Shown in pieces: positions 1 to 10,613 of a stretch of 64,000 bases of DNA (position 1 is its first letter; the number at the start of each line of letters is the position of its first letter). The stretch is from Acephala macrosclerotiorum (lineage: Eukaryota > Ascomycota > Leotiomycetes > Helotiales > Mollisiaceae), in NCBI GenBank assembly GCA_014904845.1, contig MU119237.1, positions 186,001-250,000 on the forward strand, given 5' to 3'. The notes under the pieces are model-generated. The model ran no database searches. It was not told the origin of the DNA and saw nothing but the letters and a program-made list of their open reading frames with translations. The position numbers and the translations under genes are program-made.

Positions 1-1661
1 ATAGTTGTGTTCGGATAGTTTCGAGTTCAGCGACTGCACAAAATTAGCCAACCAGCTCAACCAGGACTGCTCAAGGCATACTTCTCGCTTTGAAGACTTT
101 GACAGCCTCTTCGAGACCACTCCGTTCTAAGCTACTGCCATTAAGCGTTTCTTGCAGCTTAGTGTACATAGCCTCCATATTCTCGAGGCGACCATTAACA
201 TCCCATCCTGTGAATTGAGTTAATCCAGATTCTTTTGACAAAAACGGAGTCTTCGAGGGGGATGGCTTAGGGTTTCGCCGCGGGGTGGGAGTCGCGTTGA
301 ATGCCTCCACCTTGGAAGGCACCGGAATGTGTGAAGGAGTCTTTGGGCAAACTGGAGCTACTTCTCCAGGACCCTGATAAAGCACCACTTCATTCCCGGC
401 GCTCTGAATTTTCATATTTCGCATGCCTGTACTGATGGACGGCTTATGAGATATCGATTTCGACGGTGGTTTAGCTCTCCACGATCTCGCTTGATGATCT
501 TGCGGTCTGTTCGACTTTACTTCTTCGTCAATAGATAGCATGCTCATAGCTGTACTGACAGAGACATCTCGGAACTTAGTAGGGGACCTCATCTCAGTCA
601 TGGACTGATGCCCTCGTAATTTCCTGTTCCGGATTGTAAAACCCTCGGCGGGTACAGGTAGTGCATAAGAAGATGGTAATGAAGTTAATGGCTGCATACC
701 CTTACGCTTCCCTTGTGCTGGATCGTCTTCGTCGTCCGAGTAATTCTCTATCGATGTAACCGGTCGCGATTTAGGTATGCCGGTCGTTGGGCGGGTTGTT
801 GTAGATTGGCTGAAGCCCATTGATGTTGGTGCTCGATTGCCATAAGCTGAAGCAGGGCGGCTAGCGGGGCCGATGCTACTGGCATAGCTGCTATTCGATG
901 TGTTTCGAGAGGTAGCTGATGGTGTTCGTGATGAGGATATCGATGATGTGAAAGAGGGGTTTCGGCCATGGCCTGGCTTCTAAGAGAAGAGTTAGCTTCT
1001 GCTGAGCAACATCCTATGAGCTGTTGTGGTAAAGATCACAATCTGTGGGGGTTGAAGACACTGTATTTGTGATTTCAGGTCGTTCGATGATGCTTCCTTT
1101 CTAGCACGAACAGCTTGATGTGTTTGCGGACGTCTTAGGAAATGGCGAGCAGTCTTTGGGGACTCGAATTCCCAAAGCTTTTGCTTTTCCATGTTGTGGC
1201 GGATTTGGTGGTGAAATATAGGGCTTTCTAGGAGGATACTCACACTTGCACCAACAAGAGAAGTAGCCTTCACATGCGACCTTGAACTCGGGGTGGGAGC
1301 TGCGATGGACCTTGGCTCTCCTGCTCTTTCCACAAGTGTTTTTCGTTTAGGGTCTGGCTCATCTGCATCTCTCTATTAGTCATTTGTATTCCCTGCCCTT
1401 CGATGTGCTGCTTACACGCTGCGCTGATTTTGTGCTTGAGGAAATTTGGCGGAGCCATCTTCGAGAACAGCTTCGACCGCGCATTGCTTTCAGATTCCGA
1501 GATCTCTGCCAGGCTTTGGCTTTGGCTTTTCCCAAAAGATGGTATCTGTGATGGAGGTCGCGGAAGTTGTGATGTTCGCATACTCTGATGACGATGGGTG
1601 AGCATGTAGGAAGCAAGATACAATAGTTGAGGCATACCGAATTCTCCTCTGAATAATCCAT
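1..1661 (-). CDS. klpA: KlpA/Kar3-type kinesin-14, N-terminal part (3' end outside the window)
   Basis: Minus-end-directed C-terminal motor kinesin; only the basic, Ser/Pro-rich microtubule-binding tail and the start of the coiled coil lie here, and the motor domain would be off the left edge. Exons I place: 1661-1638 (MDYSEENS), 1584-1416, 1362-1244, 979-82 and 33-1. All junctions keep frame. The chain reads ...PKRKTLVERAGEPR..., then a Ser-rich stretch, then RLENMEAMYTKLQETL and, across the last intron (81-34), KARIAELETIRTQL, which is the start of the coiled coil. The tail motif KRKTLxERAGE and the coiled-coil entry are what I know from fungal KlpA proteins. The intron 1243-980 is 264 nt, long for this window. 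It divides by three and stays open for nearly its whole length, so retention or a missed exon is possible. The first exon is very short and least certain; the alternative start is ATG at 1581. Transcribed divergently from the acyltransferase gene. Confidence 0.8.
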
Positions 1662-2131
1662 TTTGACCTCGACCGTAGCAATTGCTACACGCGTAGGCTG
1701 ACTATCGCATGCATATACTGATGAAGATACCAGAAGTGGAGAGCAATGGCGAGTTGTACTATGAAACAATAGACAATAGATGTTGGTGTTCGTTATCGCA
1801 TTCGGTCGCCAAATCTTGTTTACTCCGAATGTTGATATTCGTCACGTGTAAGACATCATAGCAACCAGAATCTGCTAACCACTTCGGGCTAATATATAAA
1901 TCCCTGCAGAATCACGAGCAAACGGAGAGAAGATGACCGAAGTACGAATCGTCACAAAAAATGCACACCGATGCATCTCATGTTCTGACATTTGACAGCT
2001 TCTTGACAGCCAGAATTATTCTGTACGATATCACCTCATAGTTGATGAGGCTATGCGACAATAACCATCCTCTTCTTGCCTAACCAGCGCTTCTTGGGCT
2101 TGAGGCTTTCAGGCGCATAGCAACAGTCCAG
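1662..2131. promoter_or_regulatory. Divergent intergenic region between klpA and the acyltransferase gene
   Basis: About 470 bp separate the two divergent start codons, so both promoters must lie here. A TATA-like run is visible near 1892 (taatatataaat) and a CACGTG-like core near 1843 (cgtcacgtg). I see no other gene in it. Assignment of either motif to one gene is a guess. Confidence 0.4.
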
Positions 2132-3223
2132 ATGGAAAAGTACTCGCAGTTCCGTGATCGCGGTTTGTACTCCTCCACCCACCCTGAGCAGACATGGACC
2201 CTTGCTGATGCATAAAGTATAGGATCTGGAATAGCTCCCTTCTTCCCGATCTCGTCGACGCCCGCAGGAATCTACCTGCCAGTCCATGTCTTCCTATTTC
2301 TGTTCAAACTACCCTTCTTCGTCACCGTTGCGACAACCTACTTTTTGTTCCTACAATGGTTCCCTCTGGGATCGCTGTTCAAGAAAGCGATATTATGGAT
2401 GATACTGGGGATACCTGGCATATGGTGGATAGATCTGCAGATTGATGGAGTGAAGAAAGGCTCGCTGGCGAAGAAGCACGAGGGCAGGATACCTCAACCG
2501 TCCAACATTATCGCATCGTCATTTACGTCACCGATCGACTCTCTATATCTCGCCGCCATATTCGATCCGGTATTTACGGTTTCATACCCGCATACCCGCC
2601 AGGTCCGGCGTATTTCACTACTCGGAGCTATTCTGCGAGCCTTATCGAGCCCACAAGATCAGCCGCCCAAAGGCGCGAAGCTCACCGACCTGAAGACCCT
2701 ACTCACCGAGCATCCGCAAAGAGTGATAGTTGTCTTCCCAGAATGTACTACGACGAACGGCAAAGGTATACTGCCCTTCAGTCCAAGTCTCCTAACAACC
2801 CCACCAGGAACGAAGATCTACCCAGTCAGTCTTCGCTATAGCCCTCCGGATATCACGACACCTGTCCCAGGCAAATACTGGTCATTTATTTGGAATCTGC
2901 TCTCGCAACCTACCCACTGTATCAAGGTCCGGATAGCAGAGGTTGTCTACAATACCTCGAGGCCAACCGATCACGCGAACGAGAAGAAGGATCGATACCT
3001 GACCAACTTCCTTGACACCTTGGGAGAGGACTCAGCTATGACGAGCAGTACGGACACTTTGATAAGTTTGAGCGATCAGCCAGCGGAGGTCAACGCGGAA
3101 GAGAAGCGGATTCTGGATAAAGTGGGTGAAGCCCTAGCACGACTTGGAAGGGTAAAGAGAGTCGGATTGACCGTAAAAGACAAAGCTGCTTTCATCGAGG
3201 CGTGGTCCAAGAAGAGACGGTAG
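2132..3223 (+). CDS. LOA1: Lysophosphatidic acid acyltransferase of the Loa1/Vps66 type (PlsC fold)
   Basis: Expected to acylate lysophosphatidate with acyl-CoA at the ER or lipid droplets, in phosphatidate and triacylglycerol synthesis. Two exons: 2132-2162 (MEKYSQFRDR plus one base) and 2223-3223. The 60-nt intron starts GTTTGT and ends TATAG after a CTGAT branch. Splicing gives MEKYSQFRDRGSGIAPFFP, the characteristic N-terminus of fungal Vps66 proteins, and 343 aa in total. A hydrophobic hairpin (about residues 30-80) precedes the acyltransferase core. FPECTTTNGKGILPF (about residues 185-200) corresponds to the FPEGT substrate-binding motif with Cys in place of Gly, and IYPVSLRYS follows as in the family. 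The usual HX4D block is not obvious: HEGRIPQPSNIIASSFTSPID occupies that place, with SFTSPID standing where NHxSxxD would be. Vps66 relatives are known to diverge here. Identification by motif memory only. Confidence 0.75.
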
Positions 3224-3975
3224 ATATGGTGGAACTTGTGATGGCGTTTAGGGCATTGGACTGAAGGTGGGTCATAGGAGTCAGTCTAGCGAGCGATAGT
3301 ATTTCCTGCATTTAGCGGACTTCAATCTAATAGTGTTCATCTTCGTTCCACCACGCCTCCTCCTCTTTTTCCTTCTTTCGGATGGTCAGCGATTTTCTCC
3401 TTGTGCTGGCTGTGCTGCTCCAAACCTACTCATATCCTCGTTACGCCTGCGTCTATTCGTCCAATCTCGAGCTAAAGCTAAAACTCCTTTCCATTCGCCC
3501 CAACTCTGCCACGCGACAGGCCACCAGCAAGTACATTGGTTGGAACAATACTAAAAGCCAATACTACCGTGAGAGAATATCTTCAGGTACTTTCTTTGAT
3601 CCCATTCTTGTCTTTCCTGACTTCAACTTTGAAGTGAAGTGGCATGCCTAAAGCGAGGAAGCTGCTCTCGCCATTCCTGCCTGCGACGAATACCCACGCC
3701 AGACAGAGTGAAATGGGATGAAATGATCACTGATTCATGTCTCGAAGTGGGCGCAAGGCTTGACCTAAGGAATGGGGATTCCGACCGCGAGATGTATGGT
3801 GTTAGTCAAGGCGCGAATTTTGCAGCTACATGGCTGCGCGGCTGGGCCTTGGAGCACTGCGTCTTCTACCTCGAGCAGCAACGCAACCACAAGACAGACA
3901 TTAACGAGCACCGCAACAACCTCAATTCTTTCTAACTCATCAAGCTGCTTCTACAGCTTCTACTAGACCCGAGAG
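3224..3975. other. Intergenic stretch without a supported gene
   Basis: Short open frames occur on the plus strand (for example 3333-3554 and 3639-3935), but they have no recognisable domain, no conserved start context and no exon logic. I treat the stretch as 3' flank of the acyltransferase gene plus spacer. Confidence 0.5.
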
Positions 3976-4160
3976 CCAGAACGAGGCAACTCTCGCACTA
4001 CACTTCTTGCCGCTGTACCTACCTTATATTCTCCTTCTCCCCTTAGAAGAAAACCCCTTTTCTTTTTCTATTCTTTTCGATTTCTTTTTTTCTAGGGTGA
4101 GAAGGAGAATATAAGTTAAGTACAGGCAAGAAGTGTAGTGCGAGAGTTGCCTCGTTCTGG
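3976..4160. repeat. Long imperfect inverted repeat (about 70-bp arms, 46-bp loop)
   Basis: The left arm 3976-4045 and right arm 4092-4160 are reverse complements with only a few mismatches: CCAGAACGAGGCAACTCTCG at the left tip is matched exactly at the right tip. The loop (about 4046-4091) is a pyrimidine-rich run. It could be a foldback MITE or a transcribed hairpin. I see no convincing target-site duplication; the flanks are gagag and gaggg. The right arm lies about 210 bp beyond the 3' end of the decayed MFS gene. Confidence 0.8.
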
Positions 4161-4371
4161 GAGGGTGGAAGGTGGTAAGGAAGGTTTCGTACGGAGAGCG
4201 AGTGCTTGCTGGCAGGAACGGCCACGAGAGGAAAGGATGCCCAGGACGACGAAGAAAGCCTCCTACATATCGAATATCAAAGTTTTCGTCCATTTGGAAT
4301 ACTGAAGATGTTCTGCGAGATCGAACACAACCTGTCCGCAGTGCTTCTTCAACGCCTTCACACCTCTTCCT

Positions 4372-6277
4372 TTACACCCCCTTCGTCACCCATTGCACGC
4401 CAGACACCCCATCATCTTCAACCACCTCACTCTCTCCTCCTAACACATCTCCATCACTCGCACTCGCATCCCCCTCATCCCCAAAAACCCTTGCACACCC
4501 CTCGTATCAGGAAACCACTTTAGTATAACCGCGGCCGCAATACTACTCGGAATAATAAAACACAAATAATACTTCCAGCCAATATTCTTCAATGCTGTAG
4601 GAGCTGCTTGGAGCCAGATGATGTTCAAGAGGGCGATGCCTGATACGCCGAGAGAGAGGCCTTTGGCGCGGAGGTGGAAGGGGAAGATTTCTCCAAGGCA
4701 GGAAAGTTGGACATTGTCCATCCACTCATAGCAAGCTATGTATACTGGGAGTCTGTCAATATTCGTTTCTCCATTAGAATTCGAAAAAAGCCCCAATCTC
4801 CCGAATGCGGAAGGACATTGAGAAAGTGAAGCCGGCAACTCACGAGAAATCATAGCAACAGCCGCCCTCAAAGCCGCCTTGTTCTCCTTGGGACCCACCT
4901 TATCCCTCGCAACAAGAACCGCCTCCGTAATCAAAATACAAACACATCCAATCATACCACCAGCCATCATCTTCGGACGACTAACTCGATCAACCACAAA
5001 CATGGAGAGGAAGCTTGAGACTAAAGCCACAGTGACCCAGCAGGCGGCGAGCATGAGCTGGGTGCTGAAACCGTAGCCTAGGCCACCGTAGATTTGGGGT
5101 CCGAAGACTTTGCTTTGGTGTTAGCTTTTCTCCGATCTAATGAGGAGATGGAAGAAGGAAGGGGGCAGGGGAAGGGAGGGGAGAGACAGACTATTAATCA
5201 CTAAAATCCCCGAAAATTGAATAAAAGTCGTTGTGCCAAACCCAATCAAACTCCTCTTTCTATAACTCTTCACCCCCCCAAAGCATAGCCCACCACCCAC
5301 TCTTCAGTCCTTTTTCTCTCTCCAACTGCTCTCTAATCTGTCGCATCTCGATGATTGCCTCTTCTGGCTCATGCAGGTTCAGTAGGACCTTCTCAGCTTC
5401 TTGAACTCGGTTGTTTTTGGTTAGCCACCGAGGACTCTCGGGGAGCTATGGCATGATGGAAATTAGGATTGTAGGAGGTAGACATTGGAATGCTAGCATG
5501 GGGCGCCATTGGTTGTTAGAAGAGGGATGGTAGAAGTAAAAGCCGTATGAACCCCAGCCGGCGAGCATGTAGTCGAGGAGGAGCATGAGTCCCATGAGAG
5601 TGATGAAGGCGCCACGGTTTCGAGGCGGGACAACTTCGTTCGCCCATATCGGGACAGCTGCAAGGAGAGAGAAAGCTCTGACTAGGGTTAGTGGGTTGGA
5701 GCTGGAAATGAAAAGGAGGATAATACGAGAAACGTACCCAGCACCAGAAATGAAGCGGAAGAAGATGAATTCTCCAATGTTGGTTGAGCCTGCGAGAAAG
5801 GCTCCTGAGATGAGGGTGTAGGTTGAACACTGACTTACCAGTACTGCGATATTTTCTGCGCGAATGTAGGACATTTACGTAGACTACTGCCCATTTTCGC
5901 CCCCATCGATCAGCGACATATGGGACTGTGTAGCATGCTAGAAAGCCTCCTGTTGAGTACAGGCCCTGGAGGTCAGCACGGAATTGATAGAAGCATGGAT
6001 AGGAAGAATATACTGTGATGGTTGAGATCAGCGCTGTTGCGTGCTTCCTCATTTCCAATCGATAATATTCGACGAAAGAAGGTTGTGCTACAAGAGTCAG
6101 CACTTGGTCACAAGATGGTTTGCCAGAATCAATACCAAGAGTAGGTCCAATGATAGCAGTAGAGTATCCATAGCTCAAAGCTCCAAGAGACATGGCAATA
6201 ACCATAACCACATTGTAAAAGTTGAATTGTCGCTTGTTCCCCACATGCTTAGCATGAATTTCTTCTAGTGTGTTCAT
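4372..6277 (-). pseudogene. Broken MFS sugar transporter (lactose permease-like)
   Basis: Starts MNTLEEIHAKHVGNKRQF at 6277 and reads as a 12-TM sugar porter of the major facilitator superfamily. Diagnostic pieces in order: GLYSTGGFLACYTVPYVADRWGRK (split here as GLYSTGGFLACY and the DRWGRK loop), EVVPPRNRG, LPESPRWL, YRKRSLIGFG, IYGGLGYG, GEIFPFHLRAKG, FPDTRG. Several introns remain well formed, for example the one ending CACTAACCCTAGTCAG near 5690. Damage: a TAG at 5446-5448 just before LPESPRWL, where a Trp codon is usual (TGG to TAG); a frameshift in the seven-G run (5273-5279); a frame change after DTRGV near 4490, before a tail reading RVFGDEGDASASDG that ends at 4372; and an unclear join after DRWGRKWAVVY near 5870. 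At least three independent lesions make function very unlikely. Confidence 0.85.
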
Positions 6278-7291
6278 CTTGAATCTGAGTGATTTGGCGC
6301 CTGAGCAGTAGTAGATAATAATTGGAAGGAAAATATGGAAGCTGGTATAGACTCTTATGTTAAGTCTTAGCCCCGCACTCAAGAAATGCTTAATAAGTAA
6401 AGTTGTCATCGGAAGCAACCTTCATGCTCCCATTTGGACTGTGCATTGCTTATTCTCTCCATGCGGAGAGCGGGTTGAGCCGCTCGAGACCATGGCCGCG
6501 TCAGCGGTGGGGTTGAAAAAAACTATTCATTGTTGGACATTATGATTCTGACTGTGCTCAGATGCTGTAGAACCACTTGATATATCCTGGGGAAGTCGCA
6601 AAGGGTGAAAGCTGCGGCCGCCAGCTGAGGTAAGACGTCAGTGAACAATGAATTGTGAGGATAAGTGAGCAAATAGGCTATATTGTGCTACGTACATCAA
6701 TGAGCAATGTCCTAAAAGAGAACAGAGTATCTCCTAGTAAGTAAAGCTATAAGAAGAGCGAGAAATGCTGTTACATGGATGGATGGCGAAATACATGTAT
6801 TGAAGGAAGAGAAAACATGACCAGCCTACCGTACTCCTACTTTAGATTAGAAAAAGACAATCAGAGCCATAGTCGGCAAAGCGGAACTGAATCTTGAATC
6901 AATAGCCACCAACCTCTCTACGTTTCTCGCGCGGACATTTCCTTTTCGAGCACAGTGCTGTGACCATTGCCAACGTGAGAGCCCTGCTATATATATTCAT
7001 TCATCCACCAATGGGATGCTTGCAAGACCACGAGCAAACTTGAAGATCCTCGGGGCAGCTTGATAGTGTTCGTCAGAGTAAGTAAGGTTTCGAAGAGTTG
7101 AGCTCCAAAGACGTGATGCACTTACGGTGTGGTCTCAACGGGCGTGGGAATTTCCTTCGACAACATTACACTTGCTACCACTCGTAACTCTCACCTACTC
7201 CCATTTGTATTCCGAGGCTTTGAAGTCCTTACATAGCTTAGGACATTTAAGGCAGCCGTAAGCGCCTTTTAAGACTGGCGGGAGGGTGAAA
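6278..7291. other. Intergenic stretch, no gene seen
   Basis: Upstream flank of the dead transporter and 3' flank of the first 2EXR gene. Frames are short and stop-rich on both strands. No element ends or repeats recognised. Confidence 0.5.
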
Positions 7292-8140
7292 TTAGTCTTT
7301 CAAGGCAATGGCGAGTGATTGAAGCTTCGAAGCTTCCCGTCGTCTTCCGACTTGTTCAATCAACTCATCGATACTCTCAACAAGAACCACTTCCACGGAG
7401 ATGCCAGCTACCATCCCCCGCTTGAGACGAAACAGAGCAGAGTTGGAAGAGATTGCTTCAGCCATCTGCCCTTCTAAAACTTGGCATGGCTCTTTCCGTT
7501 TTCGCTCGATTGTATCCATGTCCTCGGTTCCTGTCGATTCGAGGAACGGGAAGCAGGGCTTGCTGTCAACCAAAACATAAAGAATCTGCAATCCTGGAAC
7601 ATCCAACAGTATACTTCCAGTTCCACCATTCCACACTTCCATTGTGATAGCCATGTATTTGATTCGTTGGTCGAATTTGTATTCGTGTCTGCGATATGGC
7701 ATAGAGTTACAAATGGAGGTACCGTCGCATGAGTACGGCTCTTCTGCATGCTCTAACATAACAACATCATTGTCCGGTACCCAATACGTCCTTACTCCGA
7801 CGTCTTGCAGCTCTTTATCGTACGGACAATCGCGGTATCGGGAATCGTTGAAAAGAGTCGCACGCCAGCTCCAAGCATTCTTCACCTCGAAATGCAGGCC
7901 TAGTGTATAGAGCTCGAACGCCGCCGTTCGAGAGTCATGACACGCGTATAGCAGAGGAGGAGCTGCCATTTCCAAGGCGAATAGGTGCTTGCGACAGTCG
8001 AATGGAGGATCATCCCAGGCTTCTTTGGGGTTGGAGAGCGAGAGAGGGACGACTTGGGTCCAGCCTGCAGCCGCATATTCCCATATGACTCGGCGGAGCT
8101 CGAGCGGGAGAAGTGCAAATTGGGGAAAGTCTTGAGCCAT
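7292..8140 (-). CDS. 2EXR domain protein (copy 1)
   Basis: A single-exon frame of 282 aa. The N-terminus FPQFALLPLELRRVIWEYAA (residues 5-24) is the F-box-like opening of the fungal 2EXR family, which usually reads F..LP.ELR..IW. PPLLYACHDSRTAAFELYTL (about residues 81-100) matches the second family block, PP.L.VC.ESR..A...Y. The rest is a variable C-terminal half. 2EXR proteins are abundant in plant-associated and litter ascomycetes, and no function is established; a ubiquitin-ligase adaptor role is only suggested by the F-box resemblance. It faces away from copies 2-4. The start is the first ATG of the frame and sits 14 bp upstream of the conserved block. No lesion seen. Confidence 0.8.
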   Translation of the reverse strand: MAQDFPQFALLPLELRRVIWEYAAAGWTQVVPLSLSNPKEAWDDPPFDCRKHLFALEMAAPPLLYACHDSRTAAFELYTLGLHFEVKNAWSWRATLFNDSRYRDCPYDKELQDVGVRTYWVPDNDVVMLEHAEEPYSCDGTSICNSMPYRRHEYKFDQRIKYMAITMEVWNGGTGSILLDVPGLQILYVLVDSKPCFPFLESTGTEDMDTIERKRKEPCQVLEGQMAEAISSNSALFRLKRGMVAGISVEVVLVESIDELIEQVGRRREASKLQSLAIALKD

Positions 8141-9081
8141 TGTCTGTTAAGTGTGCAGGCGTTGTTGTGGTATGAGAAAGAGGAGAATGTTCGAGGCAAC
8201 AGTGGTCATTGATGTTAGCTTACGTAATCCGTAAATCAGACGACACGTCGTCGATCGGATCCTTTCGTACAACGTCAATGTATTCAGTATCATATCATCG
8301 CTGTGACAGAGACTTTACTGTAGCCTTTGGATTGAATGCTGGAGCGATAAAAAGGACTTGTCTTTTCAAGCCTGCTTCCCGCGGAGAGCCCGCCAATGCT
8401 GCAGCCTTCGACGCCCTGCCCAAGCTTGCGGCTCTCACAACAAAGACTGCTCTGAAAGTCCCATCAATCTTCTTGCCAGTGCATCGGGATGATCGCAGAC
8501 AAGGTTGCCATCTTATAGGGCGTTGAATCTGAGTTGGCGCGAGTCTGTTCGAAGGGCGGTCCTGCTTTTTGTGTATTTTCTTGCTAGTGCGTTTGTTTTT
8601 TTTGTCTCATTTCAGGCGCCACTGTTCTTCCTCAATATAGTTCCAACACGATTGCAACAGCTGCGACAGCTAGATCGACACCCAAATCTTCTGCACCTGA
8701 AGGGGAAACGATTGCATCGAATTGGACTTGGCGGCCTCTTTAGTCCAGATCCTGCAAGGACAGCGCATCGGTCCCTCCCGAGGTCATCCAGACAATCGGA
8801 CTTCTGGAATCGAGTCGAGTCGAGTCGAGTCACTTCCGCCAGCCTTGTCGCCATCCTCTTGAAGAACAGCCTTCGATCTCACACCTGCTCTTAAATTGAA
8901 GCACTCCTGCGACAGACACAACCCTCGGCTGCGCCCATTCATATCACCTAATTATACAGCCGCCACGTCCAATCGTGGAGCACTCGCATTTCCGGTATCG
9001 ACAATCGTAACGAACCTGCCATCGACTAATTCGGCCATACTCTCCTGGAACCTCGAACCCTCTACATAGATACCCGCTAGC
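8141..9081. promoter_or_regulatory. Divergent spacer between 2EXR copies 1 and 2
   Basis: About 940 bp hold the promoters of both divergent 2EXR genes. A small microsatellite lies inside it. The frame at 8505-8894 has no recognisable content and its opposite strand is equally open, so I do not call it. Confidence 0.35.
8811..8830. repeat. Microsatellite (CGAGT)x4
   Basis: Four perfect copies of the pentamer CGAGT, in the spacer between divergent 2EXR genes. Confidence 0.95.
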
Positions 9082-9741
9082 ATGTCGTCGACTATGGGCG
9101 ATGGAAACACTTCAGGGTCGTCTGCAACTGCGAATACCCTTCAACCTGCTACCACCCTCACGCAATTCCCTCGTCTTCCCCTAGAATTACGGCAGATGAT
9201 CTGGAGAGCATGTCTCCCTCCCAGCAACCGTGTTCTTCCTGTCAAGATCATAGATGCGACCGACAATCTATCCAGCAAATTCAAATCGTGTTGTAGCCAT
9301 TCCGCGTACGTCGATGCCAGCGATCTCAGAATGCTTGAAGTTTGCCATGAGTCAAGGACCGAATACCTCGCGGCGAATCCCAAATTCCTCCCCGGGATCC
9401 GAAATTCAAAGCTTTACTACGATCCTCAGGCCACAATCATCTACCTTACGAATTTCGGGGGTCTGTGGACTGTCCTACGACCGGCAGACATTGCAGACAT
9501 TCAATTTTTGGCCGTTTTCTGTCCCAGCAAGTCTGGTGTCGATCATCCAGATCGTGTGTACGCTTTCAACAGCCTCAAGGAGTTGATGTGTGTGGTGGCA
9601 TGGATACCAAAAGGCTTTGAACACCGACGCTATTGTCAGGAGATATGCACCAATACAACACAGATATTGGAGATCTACAAGGCGGCAGTGAAGTCGTCCA
9701 ACAATGTCCCCAAGGTCTCGATCTTGGAAGGTATGCCTTGA
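9082..9741 (+). CDS. 2EXR domain protein (copy 2)
   Basis: 219 aa from ATG 9082. After a Ser/Thr-rich leader the family opening TQFPRLPLELRQMIWRACLP (about residues 27-46) is very clear. LEVCHESRTEYLAANPKFLP (about residues 93-112) is the second block and is nearly the same wording as copies 3 and 4 (CHEARTKYLLANPN, CHESRAEYLLANPK). The frame stops right after GTATGC at 9732. That is a plausible 5' splice site: an acceptor CACTAG at about 9768 would continue the frame for some 90 open codons to about 10033. Whether the true protein ends at 219 aa or runs on is undecided. Same strand and spacing style as copies 3 and 4, so it looks like local duplication. Function unknown. Confidence 0.8.
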   Translation: MSSTMGDGNTSGSSATANTLQPATTLTQFPRLPLELRQMIWRACLPPSNRVLPVKIIDATDNLSSKFKSCCSHSAYVDASDLRMLEVCHESRTEYLAANPKFLPGIRNSKLYYDPQATIIYLTNFGGLWTVLRPADIADIQFLAVFCPSKSGVDHPDRVYAFNSLKELMCVVAWIPKGFEHRRYCQEICTNTTQILEIYKAAVKSSNNVPKVSILEGMP

Positions 9742-10613
9742 GGATGAGAGTGGTTTGCTTTCACTAGAGTTTTGCTGGACGGTGGATTGTTGGGATGGTT
9801 GTAGCTCTCGCACATGGGTCTTGGAGTATGTTTGTGTACAGCAGATCACAAGTCGGCAATTCGCTGTGGAAGGGATTGCTAGGGGGCCCAAGCTGCCCCA
9901 GGAAATGGTGCGATTTGGCTCGACAAGGTGCTCGCTCATACCACGGTCATCGCGATCTCCCGATGGCAACACTGGGCACATCCTACTGTACAGTGTGTAC
10001 TTCAATAATTGTTTAAGTCACGGCTGTCGTTGAGAGATGATCTAGGGGTGGTGACTTCTGAAGTCGCTGGTTAGCAAGGATGAAGACGAATGATAAGCTA
10101 TATGGTCACTAGAATTTCTCTGGAAACTGCCAACTTGCATTGCTGTCTTGTGGAAGCAGTTTGCTTTCATCGGATCATTTCGTCTTGTGGTTGTTCTCAT
10201 TGACCTAGGACTTCGCCATTGCGATAGCGCCTCAGCTTAATGTATAACTTGGTTTGCTCTTCGAGGCCTTTGATTTCAAGATGTCCAATATTCTTTCTTC
10301 GTTAACGGATTTCGTAAACGGACACTTCTGAAAATCCATTGGCGGAAAGAACGCCTGGAGTCGTCATCTCAAGCACGATCGATTCGAGTTTCGCAGTTGT
10401 CTAGAACTTCCGCGTTTCGCTGCATCGCCTGTGTACTCAGATCAAGTTAGCGAGGAACCTCGACAAGCTTGCCTGACTGTGACGCGGTCAGCATTGCGCA
10501 AAGCCAACTCGAGCACGAAAGCCGTCAGGTCTTCTTCGCGGATCCGAAAGCCATCCTTCTAGTTCCCCACTCATCTTGGTCAGCAACCTACATCGAGCAT
10601 CTTGCGCCGCCAA
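9742..10613. other. Spacer between 2EXR copies 2 and 3
   Basis: May include a second exon of copy 2 (about 9769-10033). From 10034 on I see only short frames and the 5' leader of copy 3. Confidence 0.35.

Noticed and set aside
7453..8212. Plus-strand frames across the first 2EXR gene
   Set aside because: Antisense shadows of the 282-aa minus-strand gene.
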